Below are positions 43,848 to 51,167 of a stretch of 51,167 nt of DNA, in pieces. The DNA comes from Microvirga puerhi (GTDB taxonomy: Bacteria > Pseudomonadota > Alphaproteobacteria > Rhizobiales > Beijerinckiaceae). A program made the translations under genes and the position numbers. The notes below the pieces were generated by a model. It was not told the DNA's origin. It saw only the letters and a program-made list of their open reading frames with translations, and searched no databases. The stretch spans positions 1-51,167 of the forward strand of contig NZ_JAIRBM010000029.1 of the NCBI RefSeq assembly GCF_020089865.1, read 5' to 3'. Position 1 is the first letter of the stretch. Each line of letters begins with the position of its first letter.

Positions 43848-44431
43848 TCACGCCTACCATCGCCAAGGCGGTCTTCGTTTTCCTCGCGGCCGGCTGGTAC
43901 GTTATCCGTGTTCCGCATGCTCGACGCTCCCGGCGTACGCCGATCTCCCGGAGTGCGCGGGGCATGAGGGAAATCGTGCTGTTGCTCATCTCGCTCACAG
44001 GCCTCGGCATCCTTCCGTTCATCTATGTTGTTACGGGCTTTCCCCGTATTGCGAGCCATCCGTTCCAGCCAGCTGTCGCCGGTATGGGTATTCTGCTGGC
44101 GATCGGCTCCCTGATCATGTTCTATCTGACGCATCGGGCGCTCGGGCGTAACTGGTCAGTGACGTTGGAGGTCCGAGAGCGCCACAAGCTCGTGACTGAA
44201 GGCGTCTACGAACGCGTCCGCCATCCCATGTACACGGCCTTTTGGATGTGGGCTCTCGCGCAAGCGCTGCTGCTCCCTAATTGGGTGGCGGGCTTTTCCG
44301 GCATGATTGGATTCGGCACCTTGTATTTCTTCCGCGTCGGCCAGGAAGAGCGCCTGATGCTCGATACTTTTGGCGATCAGTATCGTGCCTACATGGCCCG
44401 CACGGCGCGACTCGTTCCCTGGATTCTCTGA
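43844..44431 (+). CDS. ICMT/PEMT-family membrane methyltransferase
   Basis: The 195-residue protein has about four to five membrane helices and the family motif VTEGVYERVRHPMYTAFW, followed by EERLMLDTFGDQYRAYM near the end. Members transfer a methyl group from SAM to lipids or isoprenylated substrates at the membrane. Substrate unknown. It starts with a TTG overlapping the stop of the upstream gene (TTGA), so the two are coupled. Confidence 0.85.
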   Translation: MITPTIAKAVFVFLAAGWYVIRVPHARRSRRTPISRSARGMREIVLLLISLTGLGILPFIYVVTGFPRIASHPFQPAVAGMGILLAIGSLIMFYLTHRALGRNWSVTLEVRERHKLVTEGVYERVRHPMYTAFWMWALAQALLLPNWVAGFSGMIGFGTLYFFRVGQEERLMLDTFGDQYRAYMARTARLVPWIL

Positions 44432-44671
44432 CAAATCGTCGTTGATTCGCAGTGATTCGCGGAGCGTCAACGCGTGCGGAGCGGCATTGATTGGCAAGAA
44501 ACTGGGCGATTGAGGGCAATTTTCGATCAGTAGTGGCCAGCTCGACTAAACTGGGCATAACGCAGCGTAAGGCAACACTTTGCTGGCAAGAAAATCCCAA
44601 ATCTTTAGGGCAGTTGGCAAATGGTCCCAAGTAAATTTACGCTTCCTCCGTACAACAGGAGGGGTGTTTGC

Positions 44672-44824
44672 ATGGTGATTGCTAGAAAAATTGCGTTCGC
44701 TGCCGCGCTGACTGTCGTCGCGTTCGGGATGGCCGCTTGTGTTGGCAAAGCTCCGGGATATGGATGGGGCAAGGCTCCGCCGCCTGCGCCGGCCCCGGCG
44801 GCTCCGTTGGTCCGAAAGGGTTGA
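44672..44824 (+). CDS. Small lipoprotein
   Basis: The protein of about 50 residues has a signal peptide ending in a lipobox-like MAAC, and a mature part rich in Gly, Ala and Pro (GKAPPPAPAPAAP). A strong AGGAGGGG site (44657-44664) seven bases upstream fixes the start at 44672. A longer frame from 44621 is less likely. Such small lipoproteins are often outer-membrane associated; role unknown. Confidence 0.65.
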   Translation: MVIARKIAFAAALTVVAFGMAACVGKAPGYGWGKAPPPAPAPAAPLVRKG

Positions 44825-44986
44825 TATCCTTGGGGATCCAGGAGGGGCCGGACGCGCTGGCCCTTCCAAACCTGTGACGAAATGATTTCCTCGGCCTAGA
44901 ATCTAGAATGTGATGATTTTCAGATGCTTGGCATGCAGTGCCGACCGTAACGATCCGAAACGGGGGCGAATAACTGCCAGGAGTTG

Positions 44987-45592
44987 ATGGTGAAAATCTT
45001 TTCTCAGAACCGCATGAGTGCGGGCTTGCTCGCCACCCTGTTAGTGCTCTCGATGTCCACGGCCGCAACGGCCAGTTCTCGCTACGATGTTTCCGCCACG
45101 GCACAAAAGGCTCAACATGCCGGCACGCAGTATTTTATCGAGTTCCGGGCGCGGCAGGCTTTGAGCTATGGCCACACATACGCGACATTCGGTCGGCTGA
45201 ATGGGCAGGGCAAGATTGTCGAAAGCAGGGTTGCCGGCCTCCATCCCGCCGGGGACAGCCCCGTTCCTTGGATGATTGGCCATGTTTTTCTCGTGCCGTC
45301 AGAAACCGGGGCGAGCGACGGCGACCTTGAGGAGCGATACGTCTCTGCCCGTTATCGGGTGCCCCTGAGCGAAGCCGAATACCGCAAGGTTACGGCCTTC
45401 ATTGCTGATTTGCAGGCCAATTCGCCGATGTGGCACGCTGTCCTTTACAACTGCAACGCATTTGTCGCCGACATTGCAAAGTTCATGGGGCTCAAGACCC
45501 CGTCGTCAACGCTGTCGTATCCGGCGGATTTCATCAATGAAATGCGGACTCTCAACAACGGAGGCCGGCCGACAACTCTGCCAACCGGATGA
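44987..45592 (+). CDS. Exported protein with NlpC/P60-like cysteine motif
   Basis: The protein of about 200 residues has a signal peptide (LLATLLVLSMSTAATA-SS). The mature part has a histidine-containing segment (LSYGHTYATFGRL) and a cysteine segment (LYNCNAFVADIAKFMGLK). That spacing, His before Cys, suggests a permuted papain-like (NlpC/P60 or LRAT-like) fold. Substrate unknown; cell-wall or lipid amide hydrolysis is possible. Start choice: ATG at 44987 after a short spacer from CCAGGAG; a GTG at 44990 and a TTG at 44984 also fit. Confidence 0.65.
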   Translation: MVKIFSQNRMSAGLLATLLVLSMSTAATASSRYDVSATAQKAQHAGTQYFIEFRARQALSYGHTYATFGRLNGQGKIVESRVAGLHPAGDSPVPWMIGHVFLVPSETGASDGDLEERYVSARYRVPLSEAEYRKVTAFIADLQANSPMWHAVLYNCNAFVADIAKFMGLKTPSSTLSYPADFINEMRTLNNGGRPTTLPTG

Positions 45593-45862
45593 TTTCCCCG
45601 GTGCGCCTCGATCTTGCGGCTAAGGCATCGATCTTGAGCGTGGATTCGACGCTCAGGATCGGCCCGATGTCTTCTTCAAGAGATGAATGGATCCGCGTCG
45701 CCCGAGACGGGACGAAAGATCGCCCATATCATGTTCACGTCCTTGAGATTTCGCGACGTTTCACGGCGAGGCCGAGCGAAGACACCTCGGGAAGCCTGCG
45801 GAGGGTAGTTTCAAAGAGAGCATTTGATTCGCAGGGATTTTGGAAAGCCGCTTCAAACGGCG

Positions 45863-45947
45863 TGGTGCCCCTGGCCGGGATCGAACCAGCACTCCTTGCG
45901 GAACTCGATTTTGAGTCGAGCGCGTCTACCAATTCCGCCACAGGGGC
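45863..45947 (-). tRNA. tRNA-Leu(CAA)
   Basis: The 85-base class II tRNA on the minus strand has acceptor stem GCCCCTG/CAGGGGC, discriminator A and an encoded CCA. The anticodon loop CTCAAAA, in stem CTCGA/TCGAG, gives anticodon CAA, which reads UUG. The T loop is TTCGATC. Confidence 0.95.
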
Positions 45948-46104
45948 AACGCGGAGAGCCGAGTAACACGGGCCGGGAAGGGCGGTCAATCGCGGCCTTG
46001 AACCTGTTGAGCTCTTGCCGCGGCATCGGAGACCTCTCGCCAGCGAACCCGGCTTGTGCTCAAAGGGTCAGGGCTCCAAGGCCTCGACCTCTTCCAGCCG
46101 CCGG

Positions 46105-46692
46105 ATGACCATGCTCAGACGCCTCTACGATTGGACCCTTTCTCTCGCGGGCAAGCCTTCGGCTCCCTATGCCCTGGCGGCCGTGTCGTTCGCGGAAAGC
46201 TCTTTCTTTCCCGTGCCGCCGGACGTCATGCTGGTGCCGATGATGCTGGCACGGCCGGACAAGGCATGGTCCTACGCCCTGGTCTGCACGATCGCTTCGG
46301 TGCTCGGCGGCATCCTGGGCTATTTCATCGGGCTCTTGCTCTATGATTCCCTCGGTGCCTGGCTTTTCCAGCTCTATGGCCTGACCGATGGGGCGGAGGC
46401 GTTCCGGCACGGCTATGCCCAATACGGCCACTGGGTGATTCTCCTCAAGGGCCTGACGCCGATCCCCTACAAGCTCGTCACGATCACGTCCGGATTCGCC
46501 GGTTACAGCCTCGGCTGGTTCATCCTGCTGTCGGCGTTGACCCGCGGCGCGCGCTTCTTTGTGATCGCGCTGCTGATGAGTCGTTTCGGACCGACGATCA
46601 AGTCTGTGATAGACCGCCATTTCAATCTGGTGGCTTTCCTGGCGATCGCGGCCTTCATCGGCGGGTTCGTGGCGTTCCGATATCTGTTCTGA
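46105..46692 (+). CDS. YqaA/DedA-family membrane protein
   Basis: The protein of about 195 residues has four to five membrane helices and the SNARE-associated (DedA/YqaA) pattern: ESSFFPVPPDVMLVPMML, then GYFIGLLLYDSLG and LKGLTPIPYKLVTITSGFA. DedA relatives are linked to lipid carrier recycling and membrane homeostasis. The frame begins at 46015 but conserved sequence starts near 46105 or 46111; neither has a good ribosome-binding site. It is followed 12 bases later by dsbB. Confidence 0.87.
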   Translation: MTMLRRLYDWTLSLAGKPSAPYALAAVSFAESSFFPVPPDVMLVPMMLARPDKAWSYALVCTIASVLGGILGYFIGLLLYDSLGAWLFQLYGLTDGAEAFRHGYAQYGHWVILLKGLTPIPYKLVTITSGFAGYSLGWFILLSALTRGARFFVIALLMSRFGPTIKSVIDRHFNLVAFLAIAAFIGGFVAFRYLF

Positions 46693-46704
46693 GGAGAGAG
46701 AGAG

Positions 46705-47193
46705 ATGCGTTTTCGTCTGACGATGCGGCAGGCGGCGCTTGCCGTCGCCGTGGCGGCGACAGCAACCGTGGGCGGAGCGCTTATCTTCCAGCATGTGTGG
46801 GGCTATCAACCCTGCAAGCTCTGTCTTGAACAGCGCAACCCATATTATCTCGGCATCCCGCTCGCCCTTATCACGGCGCTCCTGCCCCCGCGTTGGATGT
46901 GGATCGGGTTGTGGTGCCTTGCCGTCGTTTTCGTCGTCAGCGCCGGCATGGGTGCCTATCACGCGGGCGTCGAATGGGGCTTCTGGCTCGGCCCGAGCGA
47001 TTGCGGCGGCGGACCTGCGGCGAGCTCCGGCAACGTGGGAGATCTGCTCGGCCAGCTCTCAAACATCCGTGTCGTCAGCTGCACGGAAGCGGCGTGGCGC
47101 TTTCTTGGCATATCGCTGGCGGGATGGAATGCACTGATCTCTGTGGCGCTCGCCGCCCTGGCGGGATTGGCAGCCTACAGAGGCAAGGCCTGA
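46705..47193 (+). CDS. dsbB: Disulfide bond formation protein B
   Basis: The 162-residue membrane protein re-oxidises DsbA and passes electrons to quinone. The first cysteine pair is C37-x-x-C40 (PCKLC) in the first periplasmic loop, and the second pair is C100 and C126 (SDCGG, SCTEAAW). Four hydrophobic helices are visible. A GAGGAGAGAG site precedes the start. No dsbA is seen in the window. Confidence 0.9.
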   Translation: MRFRLTMRQAALAVAVAATATVGGALIFQHVWGYQPCKLCLEQRNPYYLGIPLALITALLPPRWMWIGLWCLAVVFVVSAGMGAYHAGVEWGFWLGPSDCGGGPAASSGNVGDLLGQLSNIRVVSCTEAAWRFLGISLAGWNALISVALAALAGLAAYRGKA

Positions 47194-47194
47194 C

Positions 47195-47764
47195 CTACGG
47201 TTCCAATTCGCTGTCCCAGTAGAGGTAGTCGAGCCAGCTGTCGTGGAGATAGTTCGGCGGGAAAAGACGGCCGTTGGAGTGAAGGTCGTGGAGGGTCGGA
47301 GCGAAGGGGCTTTGTCGCGGCCACATTTCCACGTCGTGTGGCATCCGATCCCCCTTCTTCAGGTTACAGGGGGCACAGGCGGCAACCACATTCTCCCAGG
47401 TCGTCTGACCGCCCTTTGAGCGGGGAACCACGTGGTCGAAGGTCAGATCCTCATGAGTGCCGCAATATTGGCAGGTGAAGCGGTCGCGGAGGAAGACGTT
47501 GAAGCGGGTGAAGGCAGGATTCCGAGAAGGTTTAACGTAGGTCTTGAGAGAAATCACCGAGGGAAGTCGGATCTCGAAACTCGGACTTCGCACGACCTTG
47601 TCGTATTCCGAGACGATGTTGACGCGATCGAGAAAGACCGCCTTGATCGCATCCTGCCAACACCAGATGGACAAGGGGTAGTAACTCAAAGGCCGGTAAT
47701 CGGCATTGAGGACGAGGGCCGGACAAGCTTCCGGCCGTACAACAGGCTGGACGTGTATCGTCAC
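47195..47764 (-). CDS. HNH endonuclease family protein
   Basis: The 189-residue protein has an HNH fold: CQYCG, the DHVVPRSKGG motif, and WENVVAACAPCNLKKGD. The zinc pair is CQYC and CAPC. It is a chromosomal HNH protein common in alphaproteobacteria, ending with LHDSWLDYLYWDSELEP. Role unknown; it lies outside the island. The GTG start follows GGGGAGG by four bases. It converges with dsbB, with one base between them. Confidence 0.9.
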   Translation of the reverse strand: MTIHVQPVVRPEACPALVLNADYRPLSYYPLSIWCWQDAIKAVFLDRVNIVSEYDKVVRSPSFEIRLPSVISLKTYVKPSRNPAFTRFNVFLRDRFTCQYCGTHEDLTFDHVVPRSKGGQTTWENVVAACAPCNLKKGDRMPHDVEMWPRQSPFAPTLHDLHSNGRLFPPNYLHDSWLDYLYWDSELEP

Positions 47765-47960
47765 ATCACCTCCCCATGAAGAAGAGCCGCATCCCGTTCT
47801 ATTATGACTATAGAGAGTGTGACGCTGTTGTGAAGCATTGGACGAGGGCGTCTATGACGCACCCACAGGAAACCTGCGAAGACCCGGTGAGATCGATGCC
47901 TCAGGCCAAGTTATTGAAATCACGACGTATTATCGGATTTTCAGGGAAGCGTTGCGGCCC

Positions 47961-48479
47961 ATGAACCTCGTTCACGAGAGCCTTTCTTGGCTGCAGCCGG
48001 CCATCGCCGCTCACGGGGCGCTTGTCCTCTTTCTGATCCTTTATGGCGAATCCTTTGGCTTGCCTCTCCCTGGCGAGAGCGGTCTGATCGCCGCTTCGCT
48101 GCTCGCGGCCCATGGCGATCTTCACATTGCGAGCGTCTTCCTGGCGGCATGGAGCGGTGCGGTTCTTGGTGACAGCACCGGCTACCTGATCGGACGGTGG
48201 GGCGGGCGATACGTGCTCCGGCGCTACGGTGGATTGCTCCACCTGACACCTGAGCGTCTGGACAGCCTCGAAAAAACGGCGCGCGAAAAGGGCTTCATGG
48301 TGGTGCTCACGGCCCGTTTCGTCGTGGTGCTGCGGCAGCTCAACGGCATCGTGGCCGGTTCCGTGGGAATGCCCTGGCCCCATTTCGTGGCCGCCAACAG
48401 CATCGGTGCAGGGCTCTGGGCCGGGGTTTGGAGCTTCGGCCCGTATCTTTTTACCGACTGGTTCCGCCGTTTCCTGTAG
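47961..48479 (+). CDS. DedA-family membrane protein
   Basis: The 172-residue protein has the DedA pattern: LILYGESFGLPLPGESGLIA, GDSTGYLIGRWGGRYV and RFVVVLRQLNGIVAGSVGMP. It has about four membrane helices. The frame extends to 47838 but the added part is unlike the family; AGGGAAG precedes 47961. Its 3' end overlaps the cytochrome c gene on the other strand by 29 bases. It may act in lipid carrier flipping. Confidence 0.88.
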   Translation: MNLVHESLSWLQPAIAAHGALVLFLILYGESFGLPLPGESGLIAASLLAAHGDLHIASVFLAAWSGAVLGDSTGYLIGRWGGRYVLRRYGGLLHLTPERLDSLEKTAREKGFMVVLTARFVVVLRQLNGIVAGSVGMPWPHFVAANSIGAGLWAGVWSFGPYLFTDWFRRFL

Positions 48480-49491
48480 GCCGAGGGCCGGAGACGGCCC
48501 GCTCCGCCTTCAGGCGCGCCAGCTCGGCACGGATCGGACCGAACGGCCCATAGACATGTTGCTCCCGGCTAAACCCATCGGCATAGGGGCCGTAGGGCGT
48601 ATCGACCGGCTTCTGGAGCAGGTCTGGGTAATCCTTGTCCGTATCCGCCTTTTGCGGCCGTGGCTGCGAGACGACGAAGGCGGCCACGTCCCATGCTTCC
48701 TCCGGTGACAGCCTAGGGAACAGGTAATTGGTCCCGTTCGGCATGTTGTCATGGATGAAGTTCGCGATGGTCGTCAGACGGTTCATTCCGGCAGCGTTGT
48801 TGAAACTGTCGGGTCCCCAGAGCGGCGGCACCATGTATCCGAGATCGGTATCGGGCAGGCTCCGGCGAAGGCCCTGACCGCCGGAATTGTGGCAGATCGC
48901 GCAGGTCTGCCGGTAGATGGTCTCGCCGCGTCGCGGATCGGCTGGCCTGTCGAGCTCCGCCATGCGACCAGAGCCGTATCCGGTCAGAACCTCGCCCGGT
49001 TTTACACCCTGTGACAGGAAATCGATATACGCGACCATCGCTGTCATCTCGGGCGCATCCAACGGGAGAGGGCGTCCGTTCATGCTCCGGGTCATGCAGG
49101 CATTGAGCCGGTCTTTAAGAGTGATCCGGCGTCCGGCCTCGGAGCCATATTGAGGGAAAAGATCTTCCAGTCCCCAAAGAGGATTGCCAAACTTCTTGGC
49201 TCCGGCGTCGAGATGGCAGTTGCGGCAAGCGAGGTTGTTGCCCGCGTAGCGCTTGGACGGGTCGGGCACCTCGGGGCCGATATGCGCATAGGTCGCGGTG
49301 ATCAGATCCCGTCCGCGCCGCACAAGACGGCCATGGTCGTCATCGGGGAGGGAGCCGATATCGGGAACGTTCCAGAACGGGTCGGGGGTCGGTACCGGCG
49401 CTGTCGATTGCGCCAGAAGGACCTGCGTCCCAAGGAAGAGGGCCGCGACATAAGCCATTGCCCTGGTCGCCAAACGAAATCTGCCACGCAT
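48451..49491 (-). CDS. Dihaem cytochrome c (TsdA-like)
   Basis: The protein has a signal peptide (ending near LLAQ-ST) and two haem-binding CxxCH motifs, LACRNCH and CAICHNSGG. The first region (LDAGAKKFGNPLWGLEDLFPQY) resembles thiosulfate dehydrogenase TsdA and related dihaem cytochromes, which act in the periplasm. The ATG at 49491 gives 346 residues; a TTG at 49554 is upstream. The exact electron partner is unknown. Its 3' end overlaps the DedA-family gene (48451-48479). Confidence 0.87.
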   Translation of the reverse strand: MRGRFRLATRAMAYVAALFLGTQVLLAQSTAPVPTPDPFWNVPDIGSLPDDDHGRLVRRGRDLITATYAHIGPEVPDPSKRYAGNNLACRNCHLDAGAKKFGNPLWGLEDLFPQYGSEAGRRITLKDRLNACMTRSMNGRPLPLDAPEMTAMVAYIDFLSQGVKPGEVLTGYGSGRMAELDRPADPRRGETIYRQTCAICHNSGGQGLRRSLPDTDLGYMVPPLWGPDSFNNAAGMNRLTTIANFIHDNMPNGTNYLFPRLSPEEAWDVAAFVVSQPRPQKADTDKDYPDLLQKPVDTPYGPYADGFSREQHVYGPFGPIRAELARLKAERAVSGPRPTGNGGTSR

Positions 49492-49578
49492 CGAACCGCC
49501 ACGCTTACGAACCGGAACATGATGGCAGCCGGAAGGGGCGAGCGCCAGAGACAAGCGTAACGATAAGCTCGGAAAGCT

Positions 49579-50460
49579 CTACCGGGTAGGAACGGGCCGT
49601 TCGCCGCGATAATCGTAGAAGCCGCGCTTGGCTTTGCGGCCGAGCCACCCGGCCTCGACATATTTCACCAAAAGCGGGCAGGGGCGGTACTTCGAATCGG
49701 CCAAACCTTCGTGCAGGACCTGCATGACCGAGAGACAGGTATCGAGGCCGATGAAGTCGGCGAGCTGCAAGGGGCCCATCGGATGGTTGGCGCCGAGCCG
49801 CATCGCGGTATCGATCGCATCGACGGAACCCACACCCTCGTAGAGCGTGTAGATCGCCTCGTTGATCATCGGCAGCAGAATGCGATTGACGATGAAGGCC
49901 GGAAAATCCTCCGAGACCGTGACGGTCTTTCCGAGCTTGCCGATGAATTCCTTGGCGGATTCATAGGTCGGATCTTCGGTGGCGATGCCGCGGATCAGCT
50001 CGACGAGCTGCATCACCGGCACCGGATTCATGAAATGAATGCCGATGAAGCGCTCCGGCCGATCTGTCGCCGCAGCAAGCCGCGTGATCGAGATCGACGA
50101 GGTGTTGGTCGCGATCATCGTGTCGGGGCGAAGGGATGGGCAAAGGTTGGTGAAGATCTTGCGCTTCACCTCCTCGTTCTCCGTGGCCGCCTCGATCACG
50201 AGATCGCAGGAGGCGAGATCGTCGTAGGTCAGGGCCGGGATGATGCGGCTGAGAGCACCCTGCCGCTCGGCATCGGTGATCGCTTCCTTGGAGACCTGGC
50301 GCGCCATGTTGCCGTTGATGGTCGCGAGTCCAGCATTGATCCGCTCTTCGGAGAGATCATGGAGCCGGACCGTGAAACCTGCGAGCGAACATACGTGGGC
50401 TATGCCGTTGCCCATTTGACCGGCGCCGATTACGCCAACCGTTTTGATCTCGATACCCAT
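49579..50460 (-). CDS. hbdA: 3-hydroxybutyryl-CoA dehydrogenase
   Basis: The 293-residue protein oxidises or makes 3-hydroxybutyryl-CoA with NAD(P). The Rossmann motif is VGVIGAGQMGNGIA, the catalytic segment is GIHFMNPVPVMQLVE, and the C-terminal domain has GANHPMGPLQLADFIGLD. It lies 78 bases after etfA on the same strand, a frequent pairing in Hyphomicrobiales, which couples acyl-CoA oxidation and electron transfer. Confidence 0.96.
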   Translation of the reverse strand: MGIEIKTVGVIGAGQMGNGIAHVCSLAGFTVRLHDLSEERINAGLATINGNMARQVSKEAITDAERQGALSRIIPALTYDDLASCDLVIEAATENEEVKRKIFTNLCPSLRPDTMIATNTSSISITRLAAATDRPERFIGIHFMNPVPVMQLVELIRGIATEDPTYESAKEFIGKLGKTVTVSEDFPAFIVNRILLPMINEAIYTLYEGVGSVDAIDTAMRLGANHPMGPLQLADFIGLDTCLSVMQVLHEGLADSKYRPCPLLVKYVEAGWLGRKAKRGFYDYRGERPVPTR

Positions 50461-50538
50461 CTGCCTGCTGCCCCAGACACCTTCCGTGCCGTCAAAAGAG
50501 ACCGGGCGGCGGCGCCCGATCCTATTCCATTCCTGAAC

Positions 50539-51167
50539 TCAGTGACCGGCTTTGGTCAACTCTTCCTGGAGCTGTGGCAAGATCTGGAAGAGGTCACCGA
50601 CGATACCATAATCGGCGACCTGGAAGATCGGTGCCTCCTCGTCCTTGTTGATCGCCACGATCACCTTGGAATCCTTCATACCCGCCAGGTGCTGAATGGC
50701 CCCTGAAATCCCCACCGCAATGTAGAGATCCGGCGCCACCACCTTGCCGGTCTGGCCGACCTGCCAGTCGTTCGGCGCATAGCCCGCATCCACCGCCGCC
50801 CGCGAAGCCCCCATCGCCGCCCCGAGCTGGTCGGCCAGCGGCGCGATGTACTTGGCGAAGTTCTCCGCCGAGCCCAGCGAGCGCCCGCCCGAGATGATGA
50901 TCTTCGCCGAGGTCAGCTCCGGCCGGTCGGTCTGGGCGATCTCCGCGCCCTTGAACCGCGACAGGCCGGGATCGTCGGCCGGGCCGACCGCCTCGATGGG
51001 GGCAGAGCCACCCTCAGCCGCCGCAGGAAAGGCCGCGGTCCGCACCGTGAGCACCGTCTTGGCATCGGTGGTCTGCACCGTCTGGATCGCGTTGCCGGCA
51101 TAGATCGGCCGCTCGAAGGTATCGGGCGAGACCACCTTGGTGATGTCCGAGACCTGCATCACGTCGA
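50539..51167 (-). CDS. etfA: Electron transfer flavoprotein alpha subunit (5' truncated)
   Basis: The open frame runs off the window, so the start is missing and about 209 residues remain. It has the FAD-binding domain of EtfA: SGGRSLGSAENFAKYI, VGQTGKVVAPDLYIAVGISG, IQHLAGMKDSKVIVAINKD. The protein passes electrons from acyl-CoA dehydrogenases to quinone by way of ETF-QO. etfB would lie beyond the right edge. Confidence 0.96.
   Translation of the reverse strand, partial: DVMQVSDITKVVSPDTFERPIYAGNAIQTVQTTDAKTVLTVRTAAFPAAAEGGSAPIEAVGPADDPGLSRFKGAEIAQTDRPELTSAKIIISGGRSLGSAENFAKYIAPLADQLGAAMGASRAAVDAGYAPNDWQVGQTGKVVAPDLYIAVGISGAIQHLAGMKDSKVIVAINKDEEAPIFQVADYGIVGDLFQILPQLQEELTKAGH

Overview
The window is a chromosomal segment of a GC-rich alphaproteobacterium. 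The housekeeping order rplU-rpmA-GNAT-obgE-proB, then proA-nadD-rsfS-rlmH-envC-ctpA-rppH, and the protein sequences point to the Hyphomicrobiales. Methylobacteriaceae (Microvirga/Methylobacterium-like) is my best guess, from family knowledge and not from a search. Coding is dense, many starts overlap the preceding stop (ATGA, GTGA, TTGA), and GTG and TTG starts are common.

Left part (1-15575): the end of ftsK with a clear terminator. Next comes a two-gene signalling operon: a 1,948-residue soluble hybrid kinase with about eleven HAMP-like units in tandem, and a second hybrid kinase beginning with a receiver. A complete sugar-type ABC importer follows (binding protein, double ATPase, two permeases). 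Then come an HtrA-like protein that seems to have lost its catalytic residues and a LuxR-family regulator.

Middle (15576-29200): an integrated element of about 13.6 kb. It is bounded by a 16-bp direct repeat whose right copy is the 3' end of tRNA-Ser(CGA). The left end carries a P4-type tyrosine integrase and small DNA-binding proteins. The cargo is visibly less GC-rich and looks like defence: an AlbA_2/Schlafen-type domain fused to a STAND NTPase with a helical C terminus; a PD-(D/E)xK nuclease fused to an nSTAND3-type NTPase; and a tightly coupled pair coding for an unrecognised ~323-residue protein and a four-helix membrane protein. Two decayed copies of a phage terminase-like fragment lie between the STAND genes. 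This is the best candidate for an undescribed system in the window.

Right part (29187-51167): core genes for ribosome function (L21, L27, Obg, RsfS, RlmH), proline synthesis (ProB, ProA), NAD synthesis (NadD), cell-wall remodelling (EnvC, CtpA) and RNA decay (RppH). An ArsR/SRPBCC pair with two near-identical palindromic operators sits among them. Further right are an alpha/beta-hydrolase-like membrane protein with an ICMT-family methyltransferase, a small lipoprotein, tRNA-Leu(CAA), two DedA-superfamily membrane proteins, DsbB, an HNH nuclease, a dihaem cytochrome c, 3-hydroxybutyryl-CoA dehydrogenase and the start-truncated etfA.
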